Below are positions 44,843 to 53,621 of a stretch of DNA of 64,000 nt, in pieces. Under the pieces are notes generated by a model that searched no databases, was not told where the DNA came from, and saw only the letters and a program-made list of their open reading frames with translations. The position numbers and the translations under genes are program-made. The DNA comes from Pseudomonas sp. UBA4617 (GTDB lineage: Bacteria > Pseudomonadota > Gammaproteobacteria > Pseudomonadales > Pseudomonadaceae), in contig NZ_DGIR01000046.1 of assembly GCF_002386445.1 (NCBI RefSeq), positions 101,171 to 165,170 of the forward strand. Direction: 5' to 3'. Within the stretch, counting starts at the first letter, position 1. Each line of letters opens with the position of its first letter.

Positions 44843-46231
44843 TCATATAGACACTGCAGACCTGTCAGCCAGCCCGGCCTTCCCCAGCAACCGCTTCATC
44901 CGCCACTCAAAGCCAAAGGTCAGGGCCACCGCCGCACACGCCAGCCCCAGCGCCAGCCCCCACCACACCCCGACCGCGCCACCGCCCAGGGTAAAGGTGA
45001 ACAGCCAGGCGCTCGGTGCCCCCACCAGCCAATAGCACACCAGCCCGATCAGGAAGGTGGTCTTGGCGTCCTTCAGCCCGCGGATCGAACCCATGGCGAT
45101 GGTCTGCATGCCGTCGAACAGCTCGAACCATGCCGCCACCGCCAGCAGCTGCACCGCCAGCTGGAAGATCGCGGCGAAAGCCGGGTCGTTGCAGTCGATG
45201 AACAGCCCCACCAGCGCATCGGGCAGCAGCCAGAACAACGCGGCGAAGGCGAACATGATCATCGCCCCGAAGCCGATGCCCACCCGCCCGGCGCTGCGCG
45301 CCGCCAACAGGTTGCCGGCGCCGAAGTACAGCCCCACCCGCATGGTCACCGCGTACGACAAGCCGGTCGGCACCATGAACGCCGTGGAAACGATCTGCAG
45401 GGCGATCTGGTGCGCCGCCAGCTCGGTACTGCCCAGCACGCCCATGCACAGCGCGGCGAAGGCGAACAGGCCGACTTCCACCATGTAGGTACCACCAATC
45501 GGCAAGCCCAGCCGCCACAGTTCGCGCAAGGCCGGCAGCGACGGGCGCGACAGGCCCTTGCGCAGCGGGTAGGCGGCATAGGCCGGGTGCCAGCGGATGT
45601 ACAGCGCCAGGGCGATGGCCATGCCCATAGATACTACTGCGGTGACCAGGCCGATGCCCATCAGGCCCAGCTTGGGCAGGCCGAACATGCCTTCGATCAG
45701 CGCCACGTTGAGCAGGTAGTTGAGCACCGTGCCCACCAGGCTGATGACCATCACCGGGGTCGAGCGGCCCAGGGCGCTGGTGAAGCCGCGCAAGGCCATG
45801 AAGGTCAGGTAGCCGGGCAGGGCCAGCGGCAGCAGGGTGAGGAATTCGGCGGCCGAAGCGACGTTTTCGGGTTTTTGCCCGAACAGCAACAGCACCGGCT
45901 CTAGGTTCCACAGCACCAGACCGGCGCACAGCGCCAGGCCCCAGGCCAGCCACAGGCCGTTCTGCGCCAGGCGCGTGGCGCCGTCGATGTCGTTGGCACC
46001 CTTGCGGATCGCCACCAGCGTGCCGACTGCAGCGATCACGCCCAGGCAGAAGATCGAGACGAACGAATAGCTCGCCGCACCCAGGCCGCCGCCGGCCAAA
46101 GCCTGCGGGCTGATGCGCGCCATCATCAGGGTGTCGGTGAGCACCATCAGCATGTGCGCCAGTTGCGAGGCGATCAGTGGCCCGGCCAGGCGCAACAAAG
46201 CCTTCAGTTCTGTAGTGGGCGCGACATGCAT
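44843..46231 (-). CDS. MATE-family multidrug efflux transporter (NorM/PmpM-like)
   Basis: A 462-residue inner-membrane exporter with 12 predicted helices in two six-helix halves (start MHVAPTTELKALLRLAGPLI; second half from about residue 235, RLGLPIGGTYMVEVGLF). This is the NorM branch of MATE exporters, which use Na+ or H+ to expel cationic drugs. It is divergent from a LysR gene, with a strong dyad between them. Confidence 0.92.
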   Translation of the reverse strand: MHVAPTTELKALLRLAGPLIASQLAHMLMVLTDTLMMARISPQALAGGGLGAASYSFVSIFCLGVIAAVGTLVAIRKGANDIDGATRLAQNGLWLAWGLALCAGLVLWNLEPVLLLFGQKPENVASAAEFLTLLPLALPGYLTFMALRGFTSALGRSTPVMVISLVGTVLNYLLNVALIEGMFGLPKLGLMGIGLVTAVVSMGMAIALALYIRWHPAYAAYPLRKGLSRPSLPALRELWRLGLPIGGTYMVEVGLFAFAALCMGVLGSTELAAHQIALQIVSTAFMVPTGLSYAVTMRVGLYFGAGNLLAARSAGRVGIGFGAMIMFAFAALFWLLPDALVGLFIDCNDPAFAAIFQLAVQLLAVAAWFELFDGMQTIAMGSIRGLKDAKTTFLIGLVCYWLVGAPSAWLFTFTLGGGAVGVWWGLALGLACAAVALTFGFEWRMKRLLGKAGLADRSAVSI

Positions 46232-46317
46232 GGGACGATCCTTTTTTCGGGGCGATCAACGAAGGGCGATTCTGGGGCTTTGGTCAACTTTGCACAAAAG
46301 GATAAAAGCGATCGTTG

Positions 46318-46344
46318 GCATGAGTATGACTCATGCATATATGC
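46318..46344. promoter_or_regulatory. LysR-type operator candidate between MATE and LysR genes
   Basis: GCATGAGT (46318-46325), ATG, ACTCATGC (46329-46336) is a perfect inverted repeat that contains the T-N11-A signature of LysR sites. It is followed at once by the palindrome GCATATATGC (46335-46344). It lies about 40 bases upstream of the regulator start and 90 from the MATE start. Confidence 0.6.
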
Positions 46345-46381
46345 TTGCCGGTGATCCGTTTCCCCGCATGGCAGGTGCCTC

Positions 46382-47308
46382 ATGTCACGTCAGCTCCCTC
46401 CGTTGTATGCCTTGCGCGCATTCGAAGCCGCCGCCCGGCTGAGTTCGTTCACCCGTGCCGGTGAGGAGTTGTCGATCACCCAGAGTGCGGTCAGCCGGCA
46501 TATCCGTACACTGGAAGACCATTTCGCCTGTCGCCTGTTCATGCGCAACGGCCGCAGCCTGCAACTGACCGAAGCAGCGCGGGTGCTGCTGCCAGGCGTG
46601 CGGGAAGGCTTCGCCGCACTGGAGCGGGCCTGCGATAGCTTGCGTGGCGAAGACGGAATCCTGCGCATGAAGGCGCCTTCGACCCTGACCATGCGCTGGC
46701 TGCTGGCGCGGCTGAGCCGCTTCCGGCACCTGCAACCCGGCAACGAAGTTCAGCTGACCAGTGCCTGGATGGACGTTGACCATGTGGACTTCAGCAACGA
46801 ACCGTTCGACTGTGCGGTGCTGCTCAGCGACGGCGTGTTCCCGCCGGACTGGGAGGTGCGCCGGTTGTTCGCCGAACTGCTGATCCCGGTAGGGGCGCCG
46901 GACCTGCTCGCAGATGGCCCATGGGACGAACGCCGGCTGGCCGGCATCGAGCTGCTGCACCCGACGCCGGACAAGCGCGACTGGCGTGCCTGGCTCGAGC
47001 GCATGGGGCTCGCTAACCAGGTTTCGCTCAAGGGCGGGCAGGTATTCGATACCCTGGAACTCGGCATGATCGCGGCCGCGCGTGGCTACGGCATCTCCAT
47101 GGGAGACCTGCTGATGGTCGCCGAGGACGTGGCGCAGGGGCGCCTGAGCCTGCCGTGGCCGACCGCCGTTCCCAGCGGCATGGACTATTACATGGTGTGG
47201 CCGCGCACCCGCCCGGGTGGGGAGCGCTTGCGGCGCCTGAGCCGGTTCCTGCAGGAGGAAGCGGCGGCGGTGGATCTGCCCGATGTGCAAATCCTGCCGT
47301 CGCTTTGA
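46382..47308 (+). CDS. LysR-type regulator (GcvA-like)
   Basis: A 308-residue LysR protein with a helix-turn-helix (residues about 20-60, SFTRAGEELSITQSAVSRHIR shown by position) and the GcvA-type start LPPLYALRAFEAAARL. It is divergent from the MATE gene and has a good operator in between, so control of the pump and of itself is likely. The 3' neighbour is the chemoreceptor gene, 167 bases away. Confidence 0.9.
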   Translation: MSRQLPPLYALRAFEAAARLSSFTRAGEELSITQSAVSRHIRTLEDHFACRLFMRNGRSLQLTEAARVLLPGVREGFAALERACDSLRGEDGILRMKAPSTLTMRWLLARLSRFRHLQPGNEVQLTSAWMDVDHVDFSNEPFDCAVLLSDGVFPPDWEVRRLFAELLIPVGAPDLLADGPWDERRLAGIELLHPTPDKRDWRAWLERMGLANQVSLKGGQVFDTLELGMIAAARGYGISMGDLLMVAEDVAQGRLSLPWPTAVPSGMDYYMVWPRTRPGGERLRRLSRFLQEEAAAVDLPDVQILPSL

Positions 47309-47348
47309 ATGCCAGGCGCAAAGGTTTGCGAATATCCCGGTCCGACAC

Positions 47349-47375
47349 TCAAGTATTCCCCGGCGACGCCGATCA
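47349..47375 (+). promoter_or_regulatory. Sigma-28 (FliA)-type promoter of the chemoreceptor gene
   Basis: TCAA (47349-47352), exactly 15 bases, then GCCGATCA (47368-47375). The FliA consensus is TAAA-N15-GCCGATAA, so 10 of 12 bases match. Chemoreceptors are often FliA-dependent in Pseudomonas. Confidence 0.65.
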
Positions 47376-47475
47376 AGTGGCACCAGCGTCCCGGAAGAGG
47401 GCGCGCTTCCCGACGACAACAAGCGGGTGGCCCACGTGATCAGGACGATCCCGGCCTCTTGCCAGGAGCTTGACC

Positions 47476-49374
47476 ATGTCTCAACCGCGTGCCCGAATCG
47501 CCTCGCAACTGGGGGTTGCCCTCGCCATCGTGCTGGCGCTGGTGATTTCCGGCAGTACCCTGTTCGCCTTGCGCTCGCTGGACGATGCCAACCTCGCCAC
47601 CCGCCAGGCCCACCTGGCCAGCGAGGCGCGTTTGCTGGCCGACCAGCTTGACACCTTCCACGGCTCGCTCAAGGACAACACCCAGCGCCTCAGCGGGCTG
47701 TTCGAGCGGCGCTTCGCCTCGGGCCTGTCGCTGCATGCAGGCGAGACCGTGCAGGTCGCCGGCCAGGCCACGCCTGCCCTGTACCTGGGTAACCAGCTGC
47801 TGAACAACGACTTCCAGGTGGTCGATGATTTCCAGCAGATGACCGCCGGCATCGCCACGCTGTTCGTGCGCAGCGGTGACGATTTCGTGCGCATCAGCAC
47901 CAACCTGAAGAAGCAGGACGGCAGCCGTGCCATCGGTACCCTGCTCGATCGCCAGCACCCGGCCTATGCGCGACTGCTGGCCGGGCAGATGTATGTGGGC
48001 CGCGCCGTGCTGTTCGAGCGCAACTACATGACCCGCTATGTACCGGTGACCGATGCCAGCGGCCGGGTGATCGCCGTGCTGTTCGTCGGCTTCGACTACA
48101 CCGACGCGCAGAATGCCCAGTTCGCCAACTTGGCGCGTTTCCGCATTGGCCAGACCGGCTCGTTGGCCTTGCGCGACGAGAAGGGCGCCTGGCTGGTACC
48201 ACCGGCCAATGCCGATCAGCAGTTGTACAGCGCCACCGCCCCCTTCGCCGAAGGGCCCTGGACCGTGGTCGCCAGCATGCCGATGGCAGAGATTCGCCAG
48301 GTGACCTGGAGCGTTGGCCTGCGCCTGGCCGTCGGCAGCCTGCTGGCGATGCTGCTGGCTGTTGCCGCCACGCTATGGCTGTTGCGCCGCAAGCTGCGCC
48401 CGCTGGATGACCTGGTGCGCCAGGCAGAAGCGCTTGGGGCGGGAGACCTGGGGGCACGCCTGAGCGTGACCAGCGATGACGAGATCGGCCAGCTGGCGCG
48501 CAGCTTCAACAAGATGGGCGAAGCATTGGCGACCATGGTCGAGCATATCCGCGGCGCCTCCGAGCAGGTCAGTACCCGTGCACGCTCGCTGGCCGGCCTG
48601 TCGGCCGGCGCGTGCGAGGGCATGGACCAGCAGTCCGGCGAAATCACCAGCATGGCCGGCGCGGTGGAAGAGTTCAGCGCCACCTCGATGAACATCGCCG
48701 ACAACATGGCCGGCACCGAGCGCATGGCCCGTGACAACGCCCAGCAGACCCGCATCGGCCGCAATGCCATGGACGAGGCGTCGCGCTCGCTGACGCAGAT
48801 TGCCGAGGCGCTTGGCGGTACCGCCACGGTGATGGACAGCCTGGGGGCTCGCTCACAGGAAATTGGCGGCATCATCAGCGTGATCACCGCGATCGCCGAG
48901 CAGACCAACCTGCTGGCTTTGAACGCTGCCATCGAGGCGGCCCGTGCCGGCGAGCAGGGGCGTGGCTTTGCCGTGGTGGCCGACGAAGTGCGGGGGCTGG
49001 CCGCACGAACCCGTCAGGCCACGGACGAGATTTCCAGCATGATCACCAGCATCCAGCAGCAGACCGGCCACGCCATCACCACGCTGGAGCAAGGCAACCA
49101 GCTGATGCAGGAAGGCCTGGAACGCAACGACAAGGTGGCCCAGGCGTTGGCGCGTATCGACGAGCAGAGCCGTGCGGCCGGTGAGCAGTTTGCTGTAATC
49201 AGCACGGCGACCCAGGAGCAGAGCAGCACCGCGACGTTGCTCAGTCGCAACTTGCAGAGCATTGCCCAGGCCAACGGCGAGCAACGCGAAGTGGCTAATG
49301 AGCTGGCCTTCACCGCGCGTGAACTGGAAGGGTTGGCGGCACAGTTGCGCCAGGAAGTGGACCGCTTCCGCTGA
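47476..49374 (+). CDS. Methyl-accepting chemotaxis protein with periplasmic Cache domain
   Basis: A 632-residue class-40H-like receptor: helix 1 (about 11-33), a periplasmic sensor of about 245 residues with the Cache3/Cache2-fusion look (LYLGNQLLNNDFQVVDDF, ends FVGFDYTDAQ), helix 2 (280-303), HAMP (303-357) and a signalling domain with the tip ITAIAEQTNLLALNAAIEAA. No CheR-tethering pentapeptide at the C-terminus (ends DRFR). The start at 47476 has AGGAG seven bases away. The ligand is unknown; neighbours suggest lysine or pipecolate-related compounds or organic acids. Confidence 0.92.
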   Translation: MSQPRARIASQLGVALAIVLALVISGSTLFALRSLDDANLATRQAHLASEARLLADQLDTFHGSLKDNTQRLSGLFERRFASGLSLHAGETVQVAGQATPALYLGNQLLNNDFQVVDDFQQMTAGIATLFVRSGDDFVRISTNLKKQDGSRAIGTLLDRQHPAYARLLAGQMYVGRAVLFERNYMTRYVPVTDASGRVIAVLFVGFDYTDAQNAQFANLARFRIGQTGSLALRDEKGAWLVPPANADQQLYSATAPFAEGPWTVVASMPMAEIRQVTWSVGLRLAVGSLLAMLLAVAATLWLLRRKLRPLDDLVRQAEALGAGDLGARLSVTSDDEIGQLARSFNKMGEALATMVEHIRGASEQVSTRARSLAGLSAGACEGMDQQSGEITSMAGAVEEFSATSMNIADNMAGTERMARDNAQQTRIGRNAMDEASRSLTQIAEALGGTATVMDSLGARSQEIGGIISVITAIAEQTNLLALNAAIEAARAGEQGRGFAVVADEVRGLAARTRQATDEISSMITSIQQQTGHAITTLEQGNQLMQEGLERNDKVAQALARIDEQSRAAGEQFAVISTATQEQSSTATLLSRNLQSIAQANGEQREVANELAFTARELEGLAAQLRQEVDRFR

Positions 49375-49382
49375 AACCGCAA

Positions 49383-49399
49383 GGGGCGCAGAGCGCCCC
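49383..49399. terminator. Bidirectional hairpin between chemoreceptor and hglS
   Basis: GGGGCGC (49383-49389) pairs with GCGCCCC (49393-49399) around AGA, nine bases after the chemoreceptor stop. The hglS gene converges at 49414. Confidence 0.65.
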
Positions 49400-49413
49400 G
49401 ACAATCTGAGACC

Positions 49414-50808
49414 TTACATCGAACCCAGGTTCAACGCCTGCGCACAGGCCTGCAGCGACCGTCGCTCGCTCAGCGCATACAGGGCCAGCTCGTCCTGCAC
49501 CTGCATGCCCAGCGCCGCTTCGAACGCAGCGCGGTTGGCATTGCTGCCGTATTCGGCGTGCGCATCGTCACCCAGGTTGGACTGGAAGATCCCTGCCGCA
49601 CTCACCGGCAGGAAGTCCTCGTAAACCAGCGCTTCGTAGTGCACATGACCGGCTTCGATCAGCCCTTCCAGAGTGCTCGGGCGGTCATCCTGGTCACGCG
49701 CGGCCAGGCCTTTCTCGGTGGCGAAGTAACGGAAGTACGCCAGCCCCTGCTGGCGCATCTGTGCCAGGTCGTCCGGGAACTCGGCGAAGGTCTCCTTCAG
49801 CAGCGCCATGTAGCGTTCGGCATTGGCCTCGGCCGGCACGCCACCCAGGGCGGCTCGAGTGGCATCGAGCAGCTTGTCGTACAGCTGGCGGCCTTTCGGC
49901 GTCAGGGCCGCACCGCGCTGTTCGATTTCGCCGAAGCGCGCGGTGTGGCTGCCTTCGCTGCCCTGCTGGTCGCTGAAGGCGACCTTTTCCTGCAGGGCCT
50001 TGAAGCTGGTCTGGCGCAGCAGGATCGGATGGCGGCGGGTGGGCGGGCCCTCGACCACGGCCTTCGGCGGGATGCCCTTGGCCGGCATGCCGGCCTGGAT
50101 CGCATCGATGTCCAGCGTGCGCGGGGTCAGGTGGTTGATGTGCGGGCCCTTGAAGGCCACCACGTCGGCGATCAGGCGATGCTGGTCGTGCAGCTGCTGG
50201 TACTGCTCGGCAGTGACGGTGGCGTCATGGTGCCAACGGAAGGTGTGCAGCGCTTCCTGCACGAATGCCTCGGCATCTGCCGCGTTCAGGCCACCGTCAC
50301 GTTCGCACTGGGCAATCAGTTCAAGGGCGCGGTCAGTGAAGATCTTGCGTTTGGCCAGGATGCTCTCTGCCAGCGCGCGCAGTTGCGGGTTGTCGATCAG
50401 TTCCAGGCGCAGCAGCGAGGTGAATACGCGGAACGGGCTGACGTGCAGTGACTGTTCGTGCACCGCGCGGAAGGCGGTGGAATGAACCGGCACCCCGGCG
50501 GAGCTCAGGTCGTAGTAGCCAACCGGCTGCATGCCCATCACTGCGAACAAGCGGGCAATGGTTGCCAGCTCTTGCGCGGTGCCGACGCGGATGGCCCCGT
50601 GGCGCTCCTGATCCAGCCGTTCGATCTCGCCGGTCCAGCGCAGGGCCTCGGCGACTTCGGGTTGCCGGGCCATGACCTGCTGGTTGATTTCGCTCACCAG
50701 CTCCAGCAGCGTGCCGTACAGGGGCACTTCCTGTTTGTACATGAGCGACATGGCGGCGGAGAACTGCGCGCGGATGTTGTCGGGGCTGACGAAATCGTGG
50801 GCGGGCAT
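49414..50808 (-). CDS. hglS: HglS, 2-oxoadipate dioxygenase/decarboxylase (DUF1338)
   Basis: HglS converts 2-oxoadipate to D-2-hydroxyglutarate in D-lysine catabolism and uses Fe(II). With the start at 50808 (MPAHDFVSPDN, 464 residues) the metal ligands of the studied P. putida enzyme fall exactly at His70, His226 (in GPHINH) and Glu294 (in RFGE), and Arg74 is also present. This agreement fixes the start and rules out the frame to 50859. It is separated from amaB-amaA by a LysR gene but belongs to the same pathway: L-pipecolate to 2-aminoadipate to 2-oxoadipate. Confidence 0.96.
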   Translation of the reverse strand: MPAHDFVSPDNIRAQFSAAMSLMYKQEVPLYGTLLELVSEINQQVMARQPEVAEALRWTGEIERLDQERHGAIRVGTAQELATIARLFAVMGMQPVGYYDLSSAGVPVHSTAFRAVHEQSLHVSPFRVFTSLLRLELIDNPQLRALAESILAKRKIFTDRALELIAQCERDGGLNAADAEAFVQEALHTFRWHHDATVTAEQYQQLHDQHRLIADVVAFKGPHINHLTPRTLDIDAIQAGMPAKGIPPKAVVEGPPTRRHPILLRQTSFKALQEKVAFSDQQGSEGSHTARFGEIEQRGAALTPKGRQLYDKLLDATRAALGGVPAEANAERYMALLKETFAEFPDDLAQMRQQGLAYFRYFATEKGLAARDQDDRPSTLEGLIEAGHVHYEALVYEDFLPVSAAGIFQSNLGDDAHAEYGSNANRAAFEAALGMQVQDELALYALSERRSLQACAQALNLGSM

Positions 50809-50938
50809 CGCTAGCTTCCTGGTTGGGTTCGGACGCTTACATGAAAGCGGGGAATGCACTTGGCTTACAAGCGAAAAAAAGTGAGTGTGTCATTCCTTTT
50901 TTGATCGATCTAAGGGCCGCCAAGCGCCCCTGGCAGTC

Positions 50939-51829
50939 TCAATCCGCAAGCTGCTCGCGAATCCACTCCACCAATGCCCGGACCTTGGGTACCTCCGCTG
51001 CATGCTCGGCATACGCCAGGTAATGCGCCCCGGCACTGGGCATCGCATGGTTCCACGGCATCACCAGGCTACCCTCGGCCAGTTCCTTCGCCGCCAGGTA
51101 GCGTGGCACCAATGCCACCCCGCACCCGGACTGCGCCGCACTCAAGGCCATATAGAAGGTATCGAAGCGCGGACCATGGTAGGCGCTGACGCTTTCCAGG
51201 CCCAGCTCCAGGAACCACTCGTGCCACGCCTCTGGTCGCGAGGTGCTTTGCAGCAACACCAGTTCGGCCAGTTGCCCGGCATCGACCAGTTCGCGGCCAG
51301 CCAGTAGCTCCGGTGCGCACACCGGTACCACCTCTTCACCGAACAGCGCCATGCAGGTGGCCCCTGGCCAAGTGCCCTGGCCATAGAAGAACACCACGTC
51401 CGCCGAACCCTGCAGCAAGGCGAACGGCTCCATCTCGTTGCGGATGTCGAGGTGGATATTGCCGTGGCGCTTGCCAAAACCCTTGAGGTGCGGAATCAGC
51501 CAGCGCACGCCGAAACTCGGCTGGGTGGCTACCTTCAATATCTCGGTCTGCTCGCCGTAGGTGAGTACGTAGCGGCTGGACATGTCGACCTGGGTGAGGA
51601 TCTTGTTGACCTCGGCCAGGTACAGGCTGCCGGCTGGTGTCAGCTGCAGGCGGCGGCGGATGCGCAGGAACAGGTGGTGGCGCAGCATGTCTTCCAGCTG
51701 CGCCACCTGCTTGCTGACCGCGCTCTGGGTCAGGTGCAGTTCTTCGGCGGCACGGGTAAAACTCAAATGGCGGGCTGCAGCTTCAAAGCACTGCAGGGCA
51801 GTCATGGACGGCACCAGGCGTTTGGACAT
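50939..51829 (-). CDS. LysR-type regulator of the lysine/pipecolate genes
   Basis: A 296-residue LysR regulator of the GcvA/AmpR-like group: helix-turn-helix about residues 20-60 (SFTRAAEELHLTQSAVSK) and a ligand domain. It is divergent from amaB and upstream of hglS in the same orientation, so it may control both. The ATC-N11-GAT site at 51904-51920 in the amaB promoter region is its likely operator. Ligand not identifiable. Confidence 0.9.
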   Translation of the reverse strand: MSKRLVPSMTALQCFEAAARHLSFTRAAEELHLTQSAVSKQVAQLEDMLRHHLFLRIRRRLQLTPAGSLYLAEVNKILTQVDMSSRYVLTYGEQTEILKVATQPSFGVRWLIPHLKGFGKRHGNIHLDIRNEMEPFALLQGSADVVFFYGQGTWPGATCMALFGEEVVPVCAPELLAGRELVDAGQLAELVLLQSTSRPEAWHEWFLELGLESVSAYHGPRFDTFYMALSAAQSGCGVALVPRYLAAKELAEGSLVMPWNHAMPSAGAHYLAYAEHAAEVPKVRALVEWIREQLAD

Positions 51830-51903
51830 AGCGGTCTCTGCGGCTCAAATCATTACCTGACGGAATGATATGCGGAATAAAGGTCGTTTGTTGTAGCTAT
51901 GTG

Positions 51904-51920
51904 ATCGGATTAATACTGAT
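51904..51920. promoter_or_regulatory. LysR-type site upstream of amaB
   Basis: ATC (51904-51906), 11 bases, GAT (51918-51920): the T-N11-A core of LysR operators. The whole element TGATCGGATTAATACTGATC lies 40-60 bases before the amaB start and about 80 from the lysR start. Confidence 0.45.
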
Positions 51921-51964
51921 CCATATCATTTTTCCACCCCATCACCCGATGTAGGAGAAGCACA

Positions 51965-53455
51965 ATGGTTGCTGGATTGCTCGAGCGCCTTGGCGTTGCC
52001 GCCGAGGCTTACACCCAGGGCGACTACCCTGTTCACACGCCGATCGACGGCAGCCAGATCGCCTCGGTGAAATTGCTCGGCAAGGCCGAGACCATCGCTT
52101 GCATCGACCAGGCGCAAGGCGCCTTCGAAGCCTGGCGCAGCGTACCGGCCCCGCGCCGTGGCGAACTGGTGCGGCTGTTCGGCGAAGTGCTGCGTGAGCA
52201 CAAGGCTGACCTCGGCGAGCTGGTATCGATCGAAGCCGGCAAGATCACCCAGGAAGGCCTGGGCGAAGTGCAGGAAATGATCGACATTTGCGATTTCGCT
52301 GTTGGCCTGTCGCGCCAGTTGTACGGCCTGACCATCGCCTCCGAGCGCCCCGGCCACCACATGCGTGAAACCTGGCACCCGCTGGGTGTGGTCGGTGTGA
52401 TCAGTGCGTTCAACTTCCCGGTCGCAGTCTGGGCCTGGAACGCCGCCCTGGCCCTGGTCGCCGGTAACGCTGTGGTGTGGAAACCGTCGGAAAAGACTCC
52501 GCTGACCGCCCTGGCCTGCCAGGCACTGTTCGAGAAAGCCCTGAAAGCCTTCGGCGATGCCCCGGCCGGGCTGGCGCAGCTGGTGATCGGCGGCCGTGAA
52601 GCTGGCGAAGCCCTGGTCGACGACGCGCGCGTCCCGCTGGTCAGCGCCACTGGCAGCACCCGCATGGGCCGTGAAGTAGGCCCGCGCGTGGCTGCCCGCT
52701 TCGGCCGCAGCATCCTGGAACTGGGCGGCAACAACGCCATGATCCTGGCCCCGAGTGCCGACCTGGACCTGGCCGTGCGCGGCATCCTGTTCTCCGCTGT
52801 CGGTACCGCTGGCCAGCGTTGCACCACCTTGCGCCGCCTGATCGTGCATCGCTCGATCAAGGATGAAGTGGTTGCCCGCGTCAAAGCCGCCTACGGCAAG
52901 GTGCGCATCGGCGACCCACGCAAGGACAACCTGGTGGGCCCGCTGATCGACAAGCAGTCGTTCGATGCCATGCAAGGTGCGCTGGCCAAGGCCCGTGACG
53001 AAGGCGGCCAGGTGTTTGGCGGCGAGCGCCAGCTGGCCGACCAGTACCCGAACGCCTACTACGTGTCGCCTGCCATTGCCGAAATGCCGGCGCAGAGCGA
53101 CGTGGTGCGCCACGAGACCTTCGCACCGATCCTGTACGTGCTCGCCTACGACGATTTCGAAGAGGCCCTGCGCCTGAACAACGAAGTGCCACAAGGCCTG
53201 TCGTCGTGCATCTTCACCACCGACATCCGTGAAGCCGAGCGCTTCCAGAGTGCTTCGGGCAGCGACTGCGGTATCGCCAACGTCAACATCGGCACCAGCG
53301 GTGCCGAGATCGGTGGTGCGTTCGGTGGCGAGAAGGAAACCGGCGGTGGCCGTGAGTCCGGTTCCGACGCCTGGAAAGGCTACATGCGTCGGCAGACCAA
53401 CACCGTGAATTACTCGCGCGAGCTGCCGCTGGCACAGGGTATCGTGTTCGACTGA
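51965..53455 (+). CDS. amaB: AmaB, L-2-aminoadipate-6-semialdehyde / piperideine-6-carboxylate dehydrogenase
   Basis: A 496-residue ALDH7-type dehydrogenase that oxidises the L-pipecolate-derived semialdehyde to L-2-aminoadipate. Catalytic Glu252 lies in LELGG, the nucleophile Cys286 in GQRCTT, and SAFNFPVAVW is the active-site loop. The GAFGGEKETGGGRESGSD C-terminal region is typical of antiquitin. Together with amaA and hglS it forms the D-lysine catabolic route. The start at 51965 has GTAGGAGA just upstream. Confidence 0.95.
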   Translation: MVAGLLERLGVAAEAYTQGDYPVHTPIDGSQIASVKLLGKAETIACIDQAQGAFEAWRSVPAPRRGELVRLFGEVLREHKADLGELVSIEAGKITQEGLGEVQEMIDICDFAVGLSRQLYGLTIASERPGHHMRETWHPLGVVGVISAFNFPVAVWAWNAALALVAGNAVVWKPSEKTPLTALACQALFEKALKAFGDAPAGLAQLVIGGREAGEALVDDARVPLVSATGSTRMGREVGPRVAARFGRSILELGGNNAMILAPSADLDLAVRGILFSAVGTAGQRCTTLRRLIVHRSIKDEVVARVKAAYGKVRIGDPRKDNLVGPLIDKQSFDAMQGALAKARDEGGQVFGGERQLADQYPNAYYVSPAIAEMPAQSDVVRHETFAPILYVLAYDDFEEALRLNNEVPQGLSSCIFTTDIREAERFQSASGSDCGIANVNIGTSGAEIGGAFGGEKETGGGRESGSDAWKGYMRRQTNTVNYSRELPLAQGIVFD

Positions 53456-53492
53456 TGGGTTGATGCTGCATGGCCGGGGGCTTGGCCCCCGG

Positions 53493-53575
53493 TTCGCGGG
53501 CAAGCCCGCTCCCACAGGTCCCCACAGATTTCGAAACCTGTGTACATCCTGGGGGAGCGGGCTTGCCCGCGAATG
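53493..53575. repeat. Inverted pair of REP elements between amaB and amaA
   Basis: TTCGCGGGCAAGCCCGCTCC from 53493 and, inverted, GGGAGCGGGCTTGCCCGCGA from 53553. They fill the 166-base spacer inside the amaBA unit. Confidence 0.8.
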
Positions 53576-53593
53576 GGCCCTAACGCGGCCCCA

Positions 53594-53604
53594 AACAAGA
53601 ACAA
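53594..53604 (+). promoter_or_regulatory. Crc/Hfq-type A-rich motif in front of amaA
   Basis: AACAAGAACAA fits AANAANAANAA without a mismatch. It lies 18 bases before the amaA start, just upstream of the GGAG ribosome site (53611-53614), where Hfq and Crc could block translation. Confidence 0.6.
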
Positions 53605-53621
53605 ATTGCTGGAGCCGGGCC

